IMG/VR virus record: IMGVR_UViG_3300021959_000116
Span: 1 to 40,534 of that record
Length of the DNA stretch: 40,534 bases
Source: a virus
Reading direction: 5' to 3' (one strand)
Shown here: piece after piece, positions 7,046-15,133 of the stretch
How the letters are laid out: every line of letters starts with the position of its first letter
Numbering within the stretch: the first letter of the stretch is position 1
Position numbers and translations under genes: made by a program
The notes under the pieces: generated by a model
Seen by the model: the letters and a program-made list of their open reading frames with translations, nothing else
What the model was told of the DNA's origin: nothing
The model's database searches: none

Positions 7046-9049
7046 CTATGCGATTGCTAAAAATAGGTAAGTGCCGCCAGAGGCGTTTACGTTATTTTGT
7101 GAAGTAACAATTTTAAAGCCTGAACTATCTGGCTCTAACCAATCAACAGTAGTTGTTTGGGCGCTTGTTACTTGCAAATAAAGAACTGGATCATTGCCAA
7201 CAACAATTCCCCTTTCAGAATCAAATAAGCTCCAAGATCCTGTAGAGTCAGTTCGTTTAATTAGAACAAACCTAGCACCACTGCTAAATCCACAGTTTAT
7301 AGTCTGCGTAGCTCCTGTGCCGCTATAGCTTCCAACCTTTGATATTCCGGAGACTGTTGCGAATAGGTAGGCTATGTACTTATTAGAGGAGTTGCCGTTT
7401 ATATCCCCATGATTCCCAACAAGAAAATCAGTTTCAGTGTGCGTACCCCATCTATTGTTAGCACCTCCAGCGGAATTTGAATTAAGAAACCAATACTTTG
7501 ACGTATTGCTTGAATGGTACACAGGCCAGTTTTCATTAGTGTTACGGTTCTTGGCGATTATCATTTCAGGGATTACGCCTAAGTTGTGCGGGATGGCCCT
7601 GCCGTTAACACCATTTCCCGTATAAGCCACAACATCAAAAAACCCCGGCGCTCTGCGGAACATCCATGCGTATTTTTGAACAGGTGACTCAGCGCTTTTG
7701 CTAAAGCCAAGACTGACAGAGTTCATGCTATCCCAACCACCCCAACTGTTTACAGTAGCTTCAGCGTTAGTTAGCGGGGTTTGTAAGTACTTGTCTCCTG
7801 TCATCCTTGAGCCAAGTTGCATTTCTGTGCTAGCTAGAACATTTCTTGCCATTCCCATGTCTACAGGAAAATTAGAAACAAAAGCATAATCTGCGCTAGC
7901 TGTATTTGACCTTGGTGCTACCTTAAACAAATCAGTAGCCGCAAACTCTTCTGCTGGCTTGTGAGGTTTGCGGATGGCTATGTAGATAAGATTAGCCCCT
8001 ACGATATTAGAGCCAACTCCGTAATACCCTTTAAATCCTGTAGCTGTAGGAGCAACCCCTATAGACGATGTGCCTTCAACTTGGTCTCGATTAGGGTATA
8101 ATTGAGCGGCTGATCCGTCAGCAGTCATTCCTCGTATATTGTCTGAAATAATCCAATCAACAGAGGCATCCGACCTTTTCCACAAAATAAATTGAGGCTC
8201 CCAACCAAGGTTCACCTCAACAGGCCCAGCGTTTCCTGCGGAAGTCCAAGACCCACACTTAATAATTGACTTGTCGGAGTCTGTGCCAAAGTCTTGGGCG
8301 TCGTGGGCGAATAGGTAGGCTACGTAGGTTGCGCCGGAATCATTTATGTTATCTACGTTTCCTACTGCACCTGACCCGCTTAATTCATGTGGTTTAAATC
8401 CGGTCGTAGTAATGTAACCAAGCCCTTCTGCGCCTACGCCTGAAGCGACAGCGGCGGCATTTGAATTTAATGCAGCAGAAGAATTAAAATAAGCATATAA
8501 AGTTGAGCCAGCGTTTCCCCCTGTTCTGGCAAACGTACTCCAGTTTCCATTGCCGCTAGTTCGCTTAATTATTAAAGTTCCAACAGTAGCGCCAAGATTA
8601 TGACTAATCGTTTGGGTGCTTCCAGTACCCGTATACGTTACAATATCAAAAAACCCCGGGTGCTTGCGGAATGTCCAAGACATAATGCCGTCAGTGATTC
8701 CGCTAAAATTTGAATAAGCGGCGTAGCCAGTACCAAGCGTAAAGCCGTCACTATTAAAAGATGCTATGTGAGTATCGTTTGCAGTAACCTCCGCTGCAAG
8801 AGAATTAGATTTTAAAATTTTCGTTCGACCTCTAACGCTATCCGTCAACAAATGGTCAGCGGCATAGGTGGATCTGGCTTTTTGCCAAACCAAACCACCC
8901 TCACCAGCAAGATCAATCCCGTTTACAATCTGATTTGTACTGTTATTTCCTTGATATACAAAACAAGAAAACACATCGTCAACGTAAGTAGCACCAGCAC
9001 CGCCAGCGTTACCAGCGGCGGCTTGTTGTAAAAACTTACCTACACTCAT
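7046..9049 (-). CDS. Large tail fibre/side-fibre protein with internally repeated domains, 667 aa
   Basis: Start ATG at 9049 overlaps the stop of the preceding gene (ATGA) and gives MSVGKFLQQAAAGNAGG, an N-terminal phrase frequent in marine phage fibre proteins. An upstream extension in the same frame overlaps 120 bases of the 766-aa gene and is unlikely. The protein contains at least two homologous units, each with FR-x-PGFFD-V-YTG, a GHNLG-like turn (SHNLGA and PHNLGV), a WKxxW-type strand and an AYLFA ending. A third partial unit sits near the C-terminus (VGSYSGTGATQTINCGF). This concanavalin/lectin-like repeat organisation, and my recollection of a DUF7483-type family, points to a carbohydrate-contacting fibre. 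No catalytic motif was seen. The chaperone-like gene downstream supports the assignment. Confidence 0.75.
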   Translation of the reverse strand: MSVGKFLQQAAAGNAGGAGATYVDDVFSCFVYQGNNSTNQIVNGIDLAGEGGLVWQKARSTYAADHLLTDSVRGRTKILKSNSLAAEVTANDTHIASFNSDGFTLGTGYAAYSNFSGITDGIMSWTFRKHPGFFDIVTYTGTGSTQTISHNLGATVGTLIIKRTSGNGNWSTFARTGGNAGSTLYAYFNSSAALNSNAAAVASGVGAEGLGYITTTGFKPHELSGSGAVGNVDNINDSGATYVAYLFAHDAQDFGTDSDKSIIKCGSWTSAGNAGPVEVNLGWEPQFILWKRSDASVDWIISDNIRGMTADGSAAQLYPNRDQVEGTSSIGVAPTATGFKGYYGVGSNIVGANLIYIAIRKPHKPAEEFAATDLFKVAPRSNTASADYAFVSNFPVDMGMARNVLASTEMQLGSRMTGDKYLQTPLTNAEATVNSWGGWDSMNSVSLGFSKSAESPVQKYAWMFRRAPGFFDVVAYTGNGVNGRAIPHNLGVIPEMIIAKNRNTNENWPVYHSSNTSKYWFLNSNSAGGANNRWGTHTETDFLVGNHGDINGNSSNKYIAYLFATVSGISKVGSYSGTGATQTINCGFSSGARFVLIKRTDSTGSWSLFDSERGIVVGNDPVLYLQVTSAQTTTVDWLEPDSSGFKIVTSQNNVNASGGTYLFLAIA

Positions 9050-11346
9050 CCTAGTGCTTGCCCCGCAGTAAACCCGTACCAAGTTGTTCCACCGTCGTAG
9101 GTGTAGAACACGAATTGATCCACAGCAGAAGCTGTAGCTGTCAGAGTAGGCGCTGTAGCCGCAGGCCAATCAACAGATGTAGGCCACGTTACAGTGTACC
9201 CAGAGGCTCCAGAGTCTTGGACAACCTTGAGTGACATTGCGTAGGCTGTGCTGTCATTGAGGGATAATAAACTTGCGGAGTATTGATATACCTTGTCTAC
9301 ATCTCTATCTACGGTAAAAAACTTAGTTCCGTCAGAGCTAAAATGTAAACCTTCTTGAGAGGTTCCTGCTGTATTTTCTGAATCTGTGTCGTATGCAACA
9401 GAATCGTAAGACGCAGTACTAACATCATAAGCAGTTGATAAAGAATATTGGGCTAAATTTCTAAAATTTCCAGAATCTAAAATAAACATTTTAGTTCCGT
9501 CAGAATTAAAACGCATACCAGATGGAGAAGTCATTTCAGTGCCAGCATTAAAACTTTTAGAAGCATAAGAAGCAGTTGAAACATCCCACGCAGTGCTTAA
9601 CGTATACTGGTAAACCGTGTCGTTTGTAAATCCGATAACGTACATTGCCGTACCGTCTGGCTTGAACTCAAGACCGTGCGGATTAGTTTCTTGGCTTGCT
9701 ATGTAAGCATTTTTAGAGTCATAAGATGCAGTGCTTACATCCCACGCAGTGCTAAGACTGTACTGGTAAACCGTGTCACTTGTTGCACCAACAACATACA
9801 TTTTGGTTCCGTCAGATTTAAAATATAAACCTTGAGGTGTTCCGTCTTGCGTTGAAACACCAAATGATTTTGAAGCATACAATGCAGTTGAAATGTCATT
9901 AGCAACGCTTAATGTATATTGATACACTGTGTCGTTATTTGTTCCAATAACATAAAGTATTGTTCCATCAGGCTTTAAAAATAAGTCTGTTGGGACAATT
10001 TCTTGGCTGGCCGTACTAGCTTCTTTAGAATCATAAGACGCATTAGCAATGTCGTAATTGGTAGCAGCAGGCGTCCCACTAGCTGGCGGGTTGCTAAAGA
10101 CTACAGTGGTATTTACGTCTAGTTCGGTTTCAAAGACGTTAGCGTTTTCGCAGTCAAAAGTTGTGATGTAGGTTGTTGTAGATGCTGTATATTGGTAAAC
10201 GGTGTCGTTTGCATTTCCAATAATATATACTTTTTCATCGTTTCCAATTCGTAAACCATAAGGAGCGGCTTCTTGGGCCGTTACGCTTAAACTTACTGAA
10301 TTATAAGAAGCCGTTGAAACATCCCAAGCAGTGCTTAAGTCATATTCAAAAATAGTATCTAAACCAAAACCAATAATACACATTTTAGTCCCATCAGACG
10401 TAACATCCATTCCTGTAACGGTATTGGTTTCTTGAGAAGCAACGCTAAAACTTTTTGAGGCGTAAGATGCAGAGCTTACATCCCAAGCTGTGCTTAGTGT
10501 ATATTGATAAACAGTATTAGTTGTCGCATCAGCAATAAACATTACTGTGCCGTCAGATTTAAAAGCAATGCCTTCTGGTTGAACTACTTGAGAAGTTGTA
10601 GAAAAACTAATACTCGCATAAGAAGCGGTTGATAAATCCCAAGCAGTGCTTAATGTGTATTGAAAAATTGAATTATTTGCATCTCCACAAATATACATTT
10701 TTGTTCCATCAGCAGAAAAAATTAAGTCTGTTGGAGTTATGTCCTGAGAGCTTACGTTTAAACTTACTGAATCATAAGAAGCCGTTGAAACATCCCAAGC
10801 AGTGCTAAGTGAGTATTGAAAAACAGTATCGCTAACGGTTCCTACGACGTACATTTTAGTGCCGTTTGATTTAAAAGCAATTCCTCTAGGCGTACTTGCT
10901 TGTGATGTAACACTAAAACTTTTTGAATCGTAAGAACCAGTAGAAAGAGCAAATATAACAGTACTAACACTAGAAACCTTTTTAAAAGTCTCGTTGTAAC
11001 TATCAACCAGCAGTTCGCCTGCGATGTCTACGTCGCCTGTGTAGTTAGCGCCTACCTTGGAATCCAACTGTGTCTGGATGTTTGACGTAACGCCGTCTGT
11101 GTAGTTGAGTTCTGCTGTGGTAGCTGTAACGCCATCCAACAGGTTTAATTCAGCCGCGCTTGATGTTACTCCATCAAGGATGTTTAATTCAGCCGCGCTT
11201 GATGTTACTCCGTCAAGAATATTTAATTCAGCCGCGCTTGATGTTACTCCGTCAAGAATATTTAATTCAGCCGCGCTTGATGTTACTCCATCAAGAGAAG
11301 TTGCAGTAGTTGCACTTGCAATTGGTTGTACTCCAATAAAGGGCAT
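9046..11346 (-). CDS. Tail fibre protein with shaft repeats and two beta-propeller-like repeat blocks, 766 aa
   Basis: Order of parts: an N-terminal shaft with 13-residue repeats (DGVTSSAAELNIL, residues about 18-85); block A of five about 50-residue units (residues about 147-390); the first half of a fibre C-terminal domain (DCENANVFETEL to FSNPPASGT, about 395-425); block B of five more units (about 430-695); the second half of that domain (YAMSLKVVQDSGASGYTVTW to GFTAGQALG). Each unit has the form G-x-F-SDGTKMYVVG-DTVYQYTLSTAWDVSTASY, like the blade of a YVTN/NHL-type propeller. The C-terminal domain thus appears interrupted by block B. The DNA of the shaft and domain halves is GC-richer than the repeat blocks. 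The start overlaps the previous stop (TAATG). A role in receptor binding is likely but inferred. Confidence 0.8.
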   Translation of the reverse strand: MPFIGVQPIASATTATSLDGVTSSAAELNILDGVTSSAAELNILDGVTSSAAELNILDGVTSSAAELNLLDGVTATTAELNYTDGVTSNIQTQLDSKVGANYTGDVDIAGELLVDSYNETFKKVSSVSTVIFALSTGSYDSKSFSVTSQASTPRGIAFKSNGTKMYVVGTVSDTVFQYSLSTAWDVSTASYDSVSLNVSSQDITPTDLIFSADGTKMYICGDANNSIFQYTLSTAWDLSTASYASISFSTTSQVVQPEGIAFKSDGTVMFIADATTNTVYQYTLSTAWDVSSASYASKSFSVASQETNTVTGMDVTSDGTKMCIIGFGLDTIFEYDLSTAWDVSTASYNSVSLSVTAQEAAPYGLRIGNDEKVYIIGNANDTVYQYTASTTTYITTFDCENANVFETELDVNTTVVFSNPPASGTPAATNYDIANASYDSKEASTASQEIVPTDLFLKPDGTILYVIGTNNDTVYQYTLSVANDISTALYASKSFGVSTQDGTPQGLYFKSDGTKMYVVGATSDTVYQYSLSTAWDVSTASYDSKNAYIASQETNPHGLEFKPDGTAMYVIGFTNDTVYQYTLSTAWDVSTASYASKSFNAGTEMTSPSGMRFNSDGTKMFILDSGNFRNLAQYSLSTAYDVSTASYDSVAYDTDSENTAGTSQEGLHFSSDGTKFFTVDRDVDKVYQYSASLLSLNDSTAYAMSLKVVQDSGASGYTVTWPTSVDWPAATAPTLTATASAVDQFVFYTYDGGTTWYGFTAGQALG
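9290..10960 (-). repeat. Ten degenerate ~150-bp coding repeats in two blocks (5 + 5)
   Basis: Each unit encodes about 50 residues containing SDGTKMY, DTVYQY and LSTAWDVSTASYDS-like phrases. Units 1-5 lie at roughly 10200-10960 and units 6-10 at roughly 9290-10050. About 150 bases of non-repeat sequence separate the blocks. The repeats keep the reading frame throughout and are diverged, so this is a protein domain array. Confidence 0.85.
11146..11300 (-). repeat. Four tandem 39-bp repeats encoding the fibre shaft
   Basis: The phrase TTCAGCCGCGCTTGATGTTA recurs at 11149, 11188, 11227 and 11266, a period of exactly 39 bases (13 codons). Copies differ by only a few bases, and more degenerate copies follow on the low-coordinate side. 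On the - strand they encode DGVTSSAAELNIL. The near-identity suggests recent expansion or ongoing slippage. Confidence 0.92.
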
Positions 11347-11681
11347 TATGTTATCTCCATTACGCCGAGAGTAACATCAAGAGCAGACCCAGTGCCTGCT
11401 TGTACTCGTAAAACGTCCGTTGCTTCTAGAATATATTTTTGTCCAGACATTACTTCAAGAGAAGTATTTCCAGGAATTGAAACATCTTCAATAATTTGAA
11501 AAGTTGCGGAAGATGCTGATGTATCTTGAAGTTGAACTTTTGCCGTTACAGCGCTCGCTGTTTTATTACATATATTCAAACCCAATATCACAGTCGTAGT
11601 TGAAGAAGGCACTGTGTAGACATCAGCATAAGAACTGTTGCTTATATTTGCTGAAAAAGCATTTTTAAAAGTATTTGCCAT
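11346..11681 (-). CDS. Small virion-associated beta-sandwich protein, 111 aa
   Basis: A short Ala/Thr/Val-rich protein with regular beta-strand alternation: YADVYTVPSSTTTVILGLNICN, TAKVQLQDTS, ISIPGN-like turn (VSIPGNTSLEVMSG), then YILEATDVLRVQAG. This pattern (strand, 'PGNTSLEV..GQKYIL', 'LRVQA') is common to small baseplate or fibre decoration proteins of marine phages. The exact family is not named. AGGAT precedes the ATG by about six bases, and its stop overlaps the start of the 766-aa fibre gene, which suggests the two products are used together. Confidence 0.65.
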   Translation of the reverse strand: MANTFKNAFSANISNSSYADVYTVPSSTTTVILGLNICNKTASAVTAKVQLQDTSASSATFQIIEDVSIPGNTSLEVMSGQKYILEATDVLRVQAGTGSALDVTLGVMEIT

Positions 11682-11685
11682 AATT

Positions 11686-12984
11686 TTATCCTAAAGCGAT
11701 TGCCAAAGCCGTTGCATCGTCTACGGTTGCGAATCCAGCATTCGTAACTTCCGTGGTAAGAGAGCTAGTGACTGCTTGATTTGAAGAATTTCCAATAAAA
11801 ATATCGCCGTCATCGAGATTGGGCGTAGCATTCGTTCTGCCCGCACCCCCTACTTTAATAACTCCATTATTACCATCACTTCTTACAACTTTACCAATAT
11901 TTTGAATTAAGTTACTTTCTCCAGTTGGGGCAGTTTTTGTAAAAGCCCCTGCAGTTGTAGCACTTACATATAGAGCATCTCCCACACTGCAAGTGCTTGT
12001 ATCTAAGGGGGCCGCGCCAGAGCCATATAAATTACCAAAAGTTACAACTTGTCCTGAACCGCCATTTGCAATACTTGCTAGTACGAGCCCAAAAGCAGGC
12101 ATAGTAGAAGCACTATTTGCCTGAGCTTTTCTTACTATAGTATTATCACCCGCTGCACCACTAATATAAACAATGTCACCCTTACTTAAAGCTTCACCAG
12201 CTTGTATGGTAAATCTGATTCCTCCGTCTATATCTCCTTTTAGTTCATAACTTGACTCAGGCCAATCAGACATTATTATATTGCCTGCAATTTCTAAATC
12301 TCCATTCCAAGAAGGAATGAACATTTTACGACCCATATCTATAATATAGTCAATTACATCGCCCGTTACAAGTGCAGGACTAAATGTAATTGTAGTACCA
12401 GAAATTGTAAAGGAGTCCCCCGGCTCCTGGGTTATACCGTTTACAGAAACAATAAGAGCATTTTGATGCGAAGGCGTATATCCAGCACCATTTACATTCA
12501 TTGTATAGGCTGCTTGGCCATTTACAGTAGTTATCGCATCAAGTTTGGTAGGATTGTGAACAGAAGCAGTAGAAGAAATTGATATAATTCTTATAATGTC
12601 ATTTGCGGCAGCACCTACTGTAAAAACTACAGAAGTTCCATTTGTAGCTGTATAGTCTACACCGTCATCAAGTAAAACACCATTTAGAAAGACAAGAACT
12701 GAATTTGCAGTATATGAAAGAGTAGCACTATTTTCATCAGCACCTGAAAAAGTAGTTTGATTTGCGGTTGCAGTATACTCATACTCAACCATACCCGCGT
12801 CGGCATACTGAAAAACTGTTGTACCTGAACCAACTTCAACAATTGATTCGTCGCCACTAACATTTTTCTTGATGTACATTTTGCCATCATAAGTGTTAAT
12901 TGCGACTTCGCCAAGTGCTAAATCTGAAGTACCAGGAGCTGCACCCGACGTTGCCGAGCGTTTGAGTTTAATCGTCTGTGCCAT
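11686..12984 (-). CDS. Tail fibre-like protein with AQTIxxKRS N-terminal module, 432 aa
   Basis: The first 45 residues (AQTIKLKRSATSGAAPGTSD, then LGEVAINTYDGKMYIKK) form a module found at the start of many phage fibre and hyaluronidase-like proteins, and the adjacent 411-aa protein begins with a related version. Next come two beta-rich modules with TTFSGADENSATLSYTANS-VLVFLNGVLL and a second copy of the same idea (ALIVSVNGITQEPG), a 'fibre lectin-like' duplication. A C-terminal domain follows with ALSKGDIVYISG and DALYVSATTAGAF. The last residues (TEVTNAGFATVDDATALAIALG) look like a trimerisation end. It is probably a side-fibre or tip protein. Confidence 0.72.
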   Translation of the reverse strand: MAQTIKLKRSATSGAAPGTSDLALGEVAINTYDGKMYIKKNVSGDESIVEVGSGTTVFQYADAGMVEYEYTATANQTTFSGADENSATLSYTANSVLVFLNGVLLDDGVDYTATNGTSVVFTVGAAANDIIRIISISSTASVHNPTKLDAITTVNGQAAYTMNVNGAGYTPSHQNALIVSVNGITQEPGDSFTISGTTITFSPALVTGDVIDYIIDMGRKMFIPSWNGDLEIAGNIIMSDWPESSYELKGDIDGGIRFTIQAGEALSKGDIVYISGAAGDNTIVRKAQANSASTMPAFGLVLASIANGGSGQVVTFGNLYGSGAAPLDTSTCSVGDALYVSATTAGAFTKTAPTGESNLIQNIGKVVRSDGNNGVIKVGGAGRTNATPNLDDGDIFIGNSSNQAVTSSLTTEVTNAGFATVDDATALAIALG

Positions 12985-13003
12985 TTGGCTTCCTCTTTAA
13001 ATT

Positions 13004-13015
13004 GCGTATATACGC
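13004..13015. repeat. 12-bp perfect palindrome in an intergenic gap
   Basis: GCGTATATACGC reads identically on both strands and lies in the 47-base gap between two fibre genes, about 20 bases before the ATG at 12984. It has no following U-tract, so it is not a normal terminator. It could be a protein-binding site or an mRNA hairpin, but chance cannot be excluded. Confidence 0.35.
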
Positions 13016-13031
13016 GAGGTATTTTACTTAA

Positions 13032-14267
13032 TTAAAATGTTCCGCCGTCGATTGTTGGAACTTGAGTCTCAAAGTTTCCGTCAGTCAAAATGTCGGAGTA
13101 TGTACTACCGTCAGGAGTTAACTGCCAGAGGTCTGTTGTTTCATTCCAGCGCAGTGCAACATTTGTTGCTGTGCCTCTCTCAACTTCGATACCCGCATTT
13201 TGCGTAGGACTTCCTGTTTCATCTGAGTTGAGAACAATAATATTGTCACCAATGCTAACAGTATTTGAGTTAACACTAGTTGTTGTACCATTTACAGTAA
13301 GGTTACCGGCGATAGTAATTGTACCATCGTCTGCGATTGTCATTGCATTGGTGAAGCTGTTTACAGTTGAGCCTGTGCTTCCACCATCTGCAACTTGGAA
13401 AATAATTGAACCGCCAGCACCTGTACCAGTACCCGCGCCCGCTTTAATAGTAAGAGAAGTACCCGCAACATCCGTGCCAGAACCGTCAATACCATGTAAA
13501 GTATTTAGTCCGTCAAAAGTAGTAGCAGTTGCTCCCAAAGAAACGGAAGTGCTACCAATTGTTACTGCAGAATTTGCAAGATTTGCATTTGGTAGAGCAC
13601 CCGTTACATCAGTAGTGAGATCAATCTGATTAAGAGTAATTTGTTGACCACTAAGAGTTAAATAGTCATAAGAGCCAGCAAGAGTTACATCTGTAGAGAG
13701 CTGGCTGGCAGAAATTGTTACAGTATCATTACTTACAGTTGTTGTAATACCTGTACCAGCAGTAAAAGTAAGAGTACCTCCAGTATTAAAAGTATCTGTA
13801 TTTGTACCATCAGAAAGAGTAAATGAAGTACTTACGGTATCCCAAGAAAGCTGACCTGAGCCATTCGTTTTTAGATACTGTCCACTAGTTCCGTCAGCTT
13901 GAGGCCAGTTTAGCCCGTCAAGTACAAGATCGCCAGTACCGTTTGGAGTAAGAGTAAGATTTCCATTCGTATCAGTAGATGTAATTGCATTACCGTCAAG
14001 AGTAATATTATCTACATTTAATACATCAATCTTACTATTTGCATCTACAACAATTGCACTTGAAGCAGTAAGAGTACCTGCAGTATGGTCAAGCATATCA
14101 ACATATACTTTACCACCAATTACAATATTACCAGTACTACCATCAGGATGGCCAATAAAGAGCTTATGAGAGGCACTAGCTCCCGAATATGCTAATTCTC
14201 CTGCTGAAAGATTGCTACTGGGAGCCGCCGTAGAGGAACTTCGCTTGATTTGAATTGTTTGAGCCAT
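13032..14267 (-). CDS. Tail fibre-like protein with AQTIxxKRS N-terminal module, 411 aa
   Basis: N-terminal module AQTIQIKRSSSTAAPSSNLS followed by AGELAYS..HKLFIGH is paralogous to the start of the 432-aa protein downstream. The middle has fibre shaft phrases (GNLTLTPNGTGDLVLDGLNW, SGQYLKTNGSGQLSWDTV) that are widespread in phage long tail fibres. Beta-helix-like repeats rich in TVTISA and DGTITIAGNLTVNGTTTSVN follow. The C-terminus WNETTDLWQLTPDGSTYSDI, ending TIDGGTF, is also typical of fibre tips. GGAGAC lies upstream of the ATG. Good support as a fibre; the position within the tip complex is unknown. Confidence 0.78.
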   Translation of the reverse strand: MAQTIQIKRSSSTAAPSSNLSAGELAYSGASASHKLFIGHPDGSTGNIVIGGKVYVDMLDHTAGTLTASSAIVVDANSKIDVLNVDNITLDGNAITSTDTNGNLTLTPNGTGDLVLDGLNWPQADGTSGQYLKTNGSGQLSWDTVSTSFTLSDGTNTDTFNTGGTLTFTAGTGITTTVSNDTVTISASQLSTDVTLAGSYDYLTLSGQQITLNQIDLTTDVTGALPNANLANSAVTIGSTSVSLGATATTFDGLNTLHGIDGSGTDVAGTSLTIKAGAGTGTGAGGSIIFQVADGGSTGSTVNSFTNAMTIADDGTITIAGNLTVNGTTTSVNSNTVSIGDNIIVLNSDETGSPTQNAGIEVERGTATNVALRWNETTDLWQLTPDGSTYSDILTDGNFETQVPTIDGGTF

Positions 14268-14287
14268 TTAAGAGTCTCCAGCAGCCT

Positions 14288-14686
14288 TTAAAAGGCTCCT
14301 CCGTCTAATCTGCCATCAGTGGCCGTTGCAAGTAATGGATACCAATCTAGGACTCCATTTAAAGTGCGGTAGACGTAAAAAATATCATTTGCAGTATCGT
14401 ACCAAGTATCGCCCTCTTCTACATTTGTAGTGGGTGTCGTACCTCCACGAAAACTTTGGTCAGCAAGTTGTTCTAGTGCATCGTCTAAAAAACTGGCTGT
14501 AATTGTATTATATGGTGAAACAGTAACACTTGAAGCATGAATTGTTCCAGGTATTGCTGTAGGTATTGCTAAATTGTATGCTTCAATTGTGGTGACATCA
14601 TCTGTAAGATTAATGCTTATCTGGTCGCCAGTTACTGCAATATCAGTAACGCGCTCTGTTACTTCAATTACTGTAGGACTTGACAT
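14288..14686 (-). CDS. Small tail-fibre-associated protein, 132 aa
   Basis: The N-terminus contains alternating strand pattern TVIEVTERVTDIAVTGDQIS, and the C-terminus has GDTWYDTANDIFYVYRTLNG followed by WYPLLA and ends in DGRLDGGAF. The GDTWYDT..FYVYR element is a common phage fibre/baseplate module, and the DGG-F end resembles that of the 411-aa fibre protein (TIDGGTF). The start overlaps the previous stop (TAATG). It is probably a baseplate-fibre adaptor; function inferred. Confidence 0.62.
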   Translation of the reverse strand: MSSPTVIEVTERVTDIAVTGDQISINLTDDVTTIEAYNLAIPTAIPGTIHASSVTVSPYNTITASFLDDALEQLADQSFRGGTTPTTNVEEGDTWYDTANDIFYVYRTLNGVLDWYPLLATATDGRLDGGAF

Positions 14687-15066
14687 TATCGAGTTACCTC
14701 AGGATTAATTGTAGCAGTTCCTTGCATAATTCTCTTAACAACAGCGTCAGCATTTGTAAAGATTTCTATGTCATATACATATTGACCTGCTGCAATATTC
14801 GTTGACCCACTTCGAGAAACTGCAGGAGATACTGAACTATCAGTCCAGGTACCATTTGGAATTTCCACTTTTAAAGCGCCTCCAGTAGGGTTTGTTACTG
14901 TAACTTTAAAATAGCCTGCAATATCGGTCGACGTATGAGATGAGCGCAGTTGTCCGCGGCCTGAGTAGCTACTCAAATCCATAGCGGAACCAGATTCTTT
15001 AATAACTAAGTCAACCGCAAAGTCGGATCCTTGGTCAATGAATAAGTTGTAAGTAGCTGCGCTCAT
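14686..15066 (-). CDS. Baseplate/fibre beta-sandwich protein, 126 aa
   Basis: YNLFIDQGSDFAVDLVIKES followed by DLSSYSGRGQLRSSHTS is a recurrent N-terminal pattern in small phage structural proteins that resemble the upper-baseplate BppU N-terminal fold. The second half has GALKVEIPNGTW and AAGQYVYDIEIFT strands, also fitting that fold. It is the first gene after the promoter at 15087-15115, whose predicted transcript start leaves only about 14 leader bases containing GGAGAG before the ATG. It likely joins fibres to the J-containing tail tip. Confidence 0.65.
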   Translation of the reverse strand: MSAATYNLFIDQGSDFAVDLVIKESGSAMDLSSYSGRGQLRSSHTSTDIAGYFKVTVTNPTGGALKVEIPNGTWTDSSVSPAVSRSGSTNIAAGQYVYDIEIFTNADAVVKRIMQGTATINPEVTR

Positions 15067-15086
15067 TTAAATCTCTCCATGATGAA

Positions 15087-15115
15087 ATTATAACAAAGGG
15101 GACATTTTATGTCAA
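15087..15115 (-). promoter_or_regulatory. Consensus sigma70 promoter before the proximal fibre block
   Basis: On the - strand TTGACA (15115-15110) and TATAAT (15092-15087) are separated by 17 bases, preceded by AAAAAAATAA. It lies in the 67-base gap between the end of J and the fibre operon. The flank through the -35 box matches the promoter at 6046-6074. Confidence 0.87.
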
Positions 15116-15133
15116 GTGTTATTTTTTTGGTGG

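Noticed and set aside
9050-9169. Longer start for the 667-aa fibre protein
   Set aside because: The extension overlaps the C-terminal domain of the 766-aa gene by 120 bases, its sequence is unlike a fibre N-terminus, and ATGA coupling at 9049 is the normal arrangement here.
11146-11300. Regularly spaced repeats that could be mistaken for a CRISPR array
   Set aside because: The repeats are directly tandem with no unique spacers, keep a 13-codon frame and lie in a fibre shaft.
14283-14297. Inverted repeat AGCCTTTAAAAGGCT at the end of the 132-aa gene
   Set aside because: The usable stem is only four to five pairs, and no U-tract follows on the - strand, so it is not convincing as a terminator.
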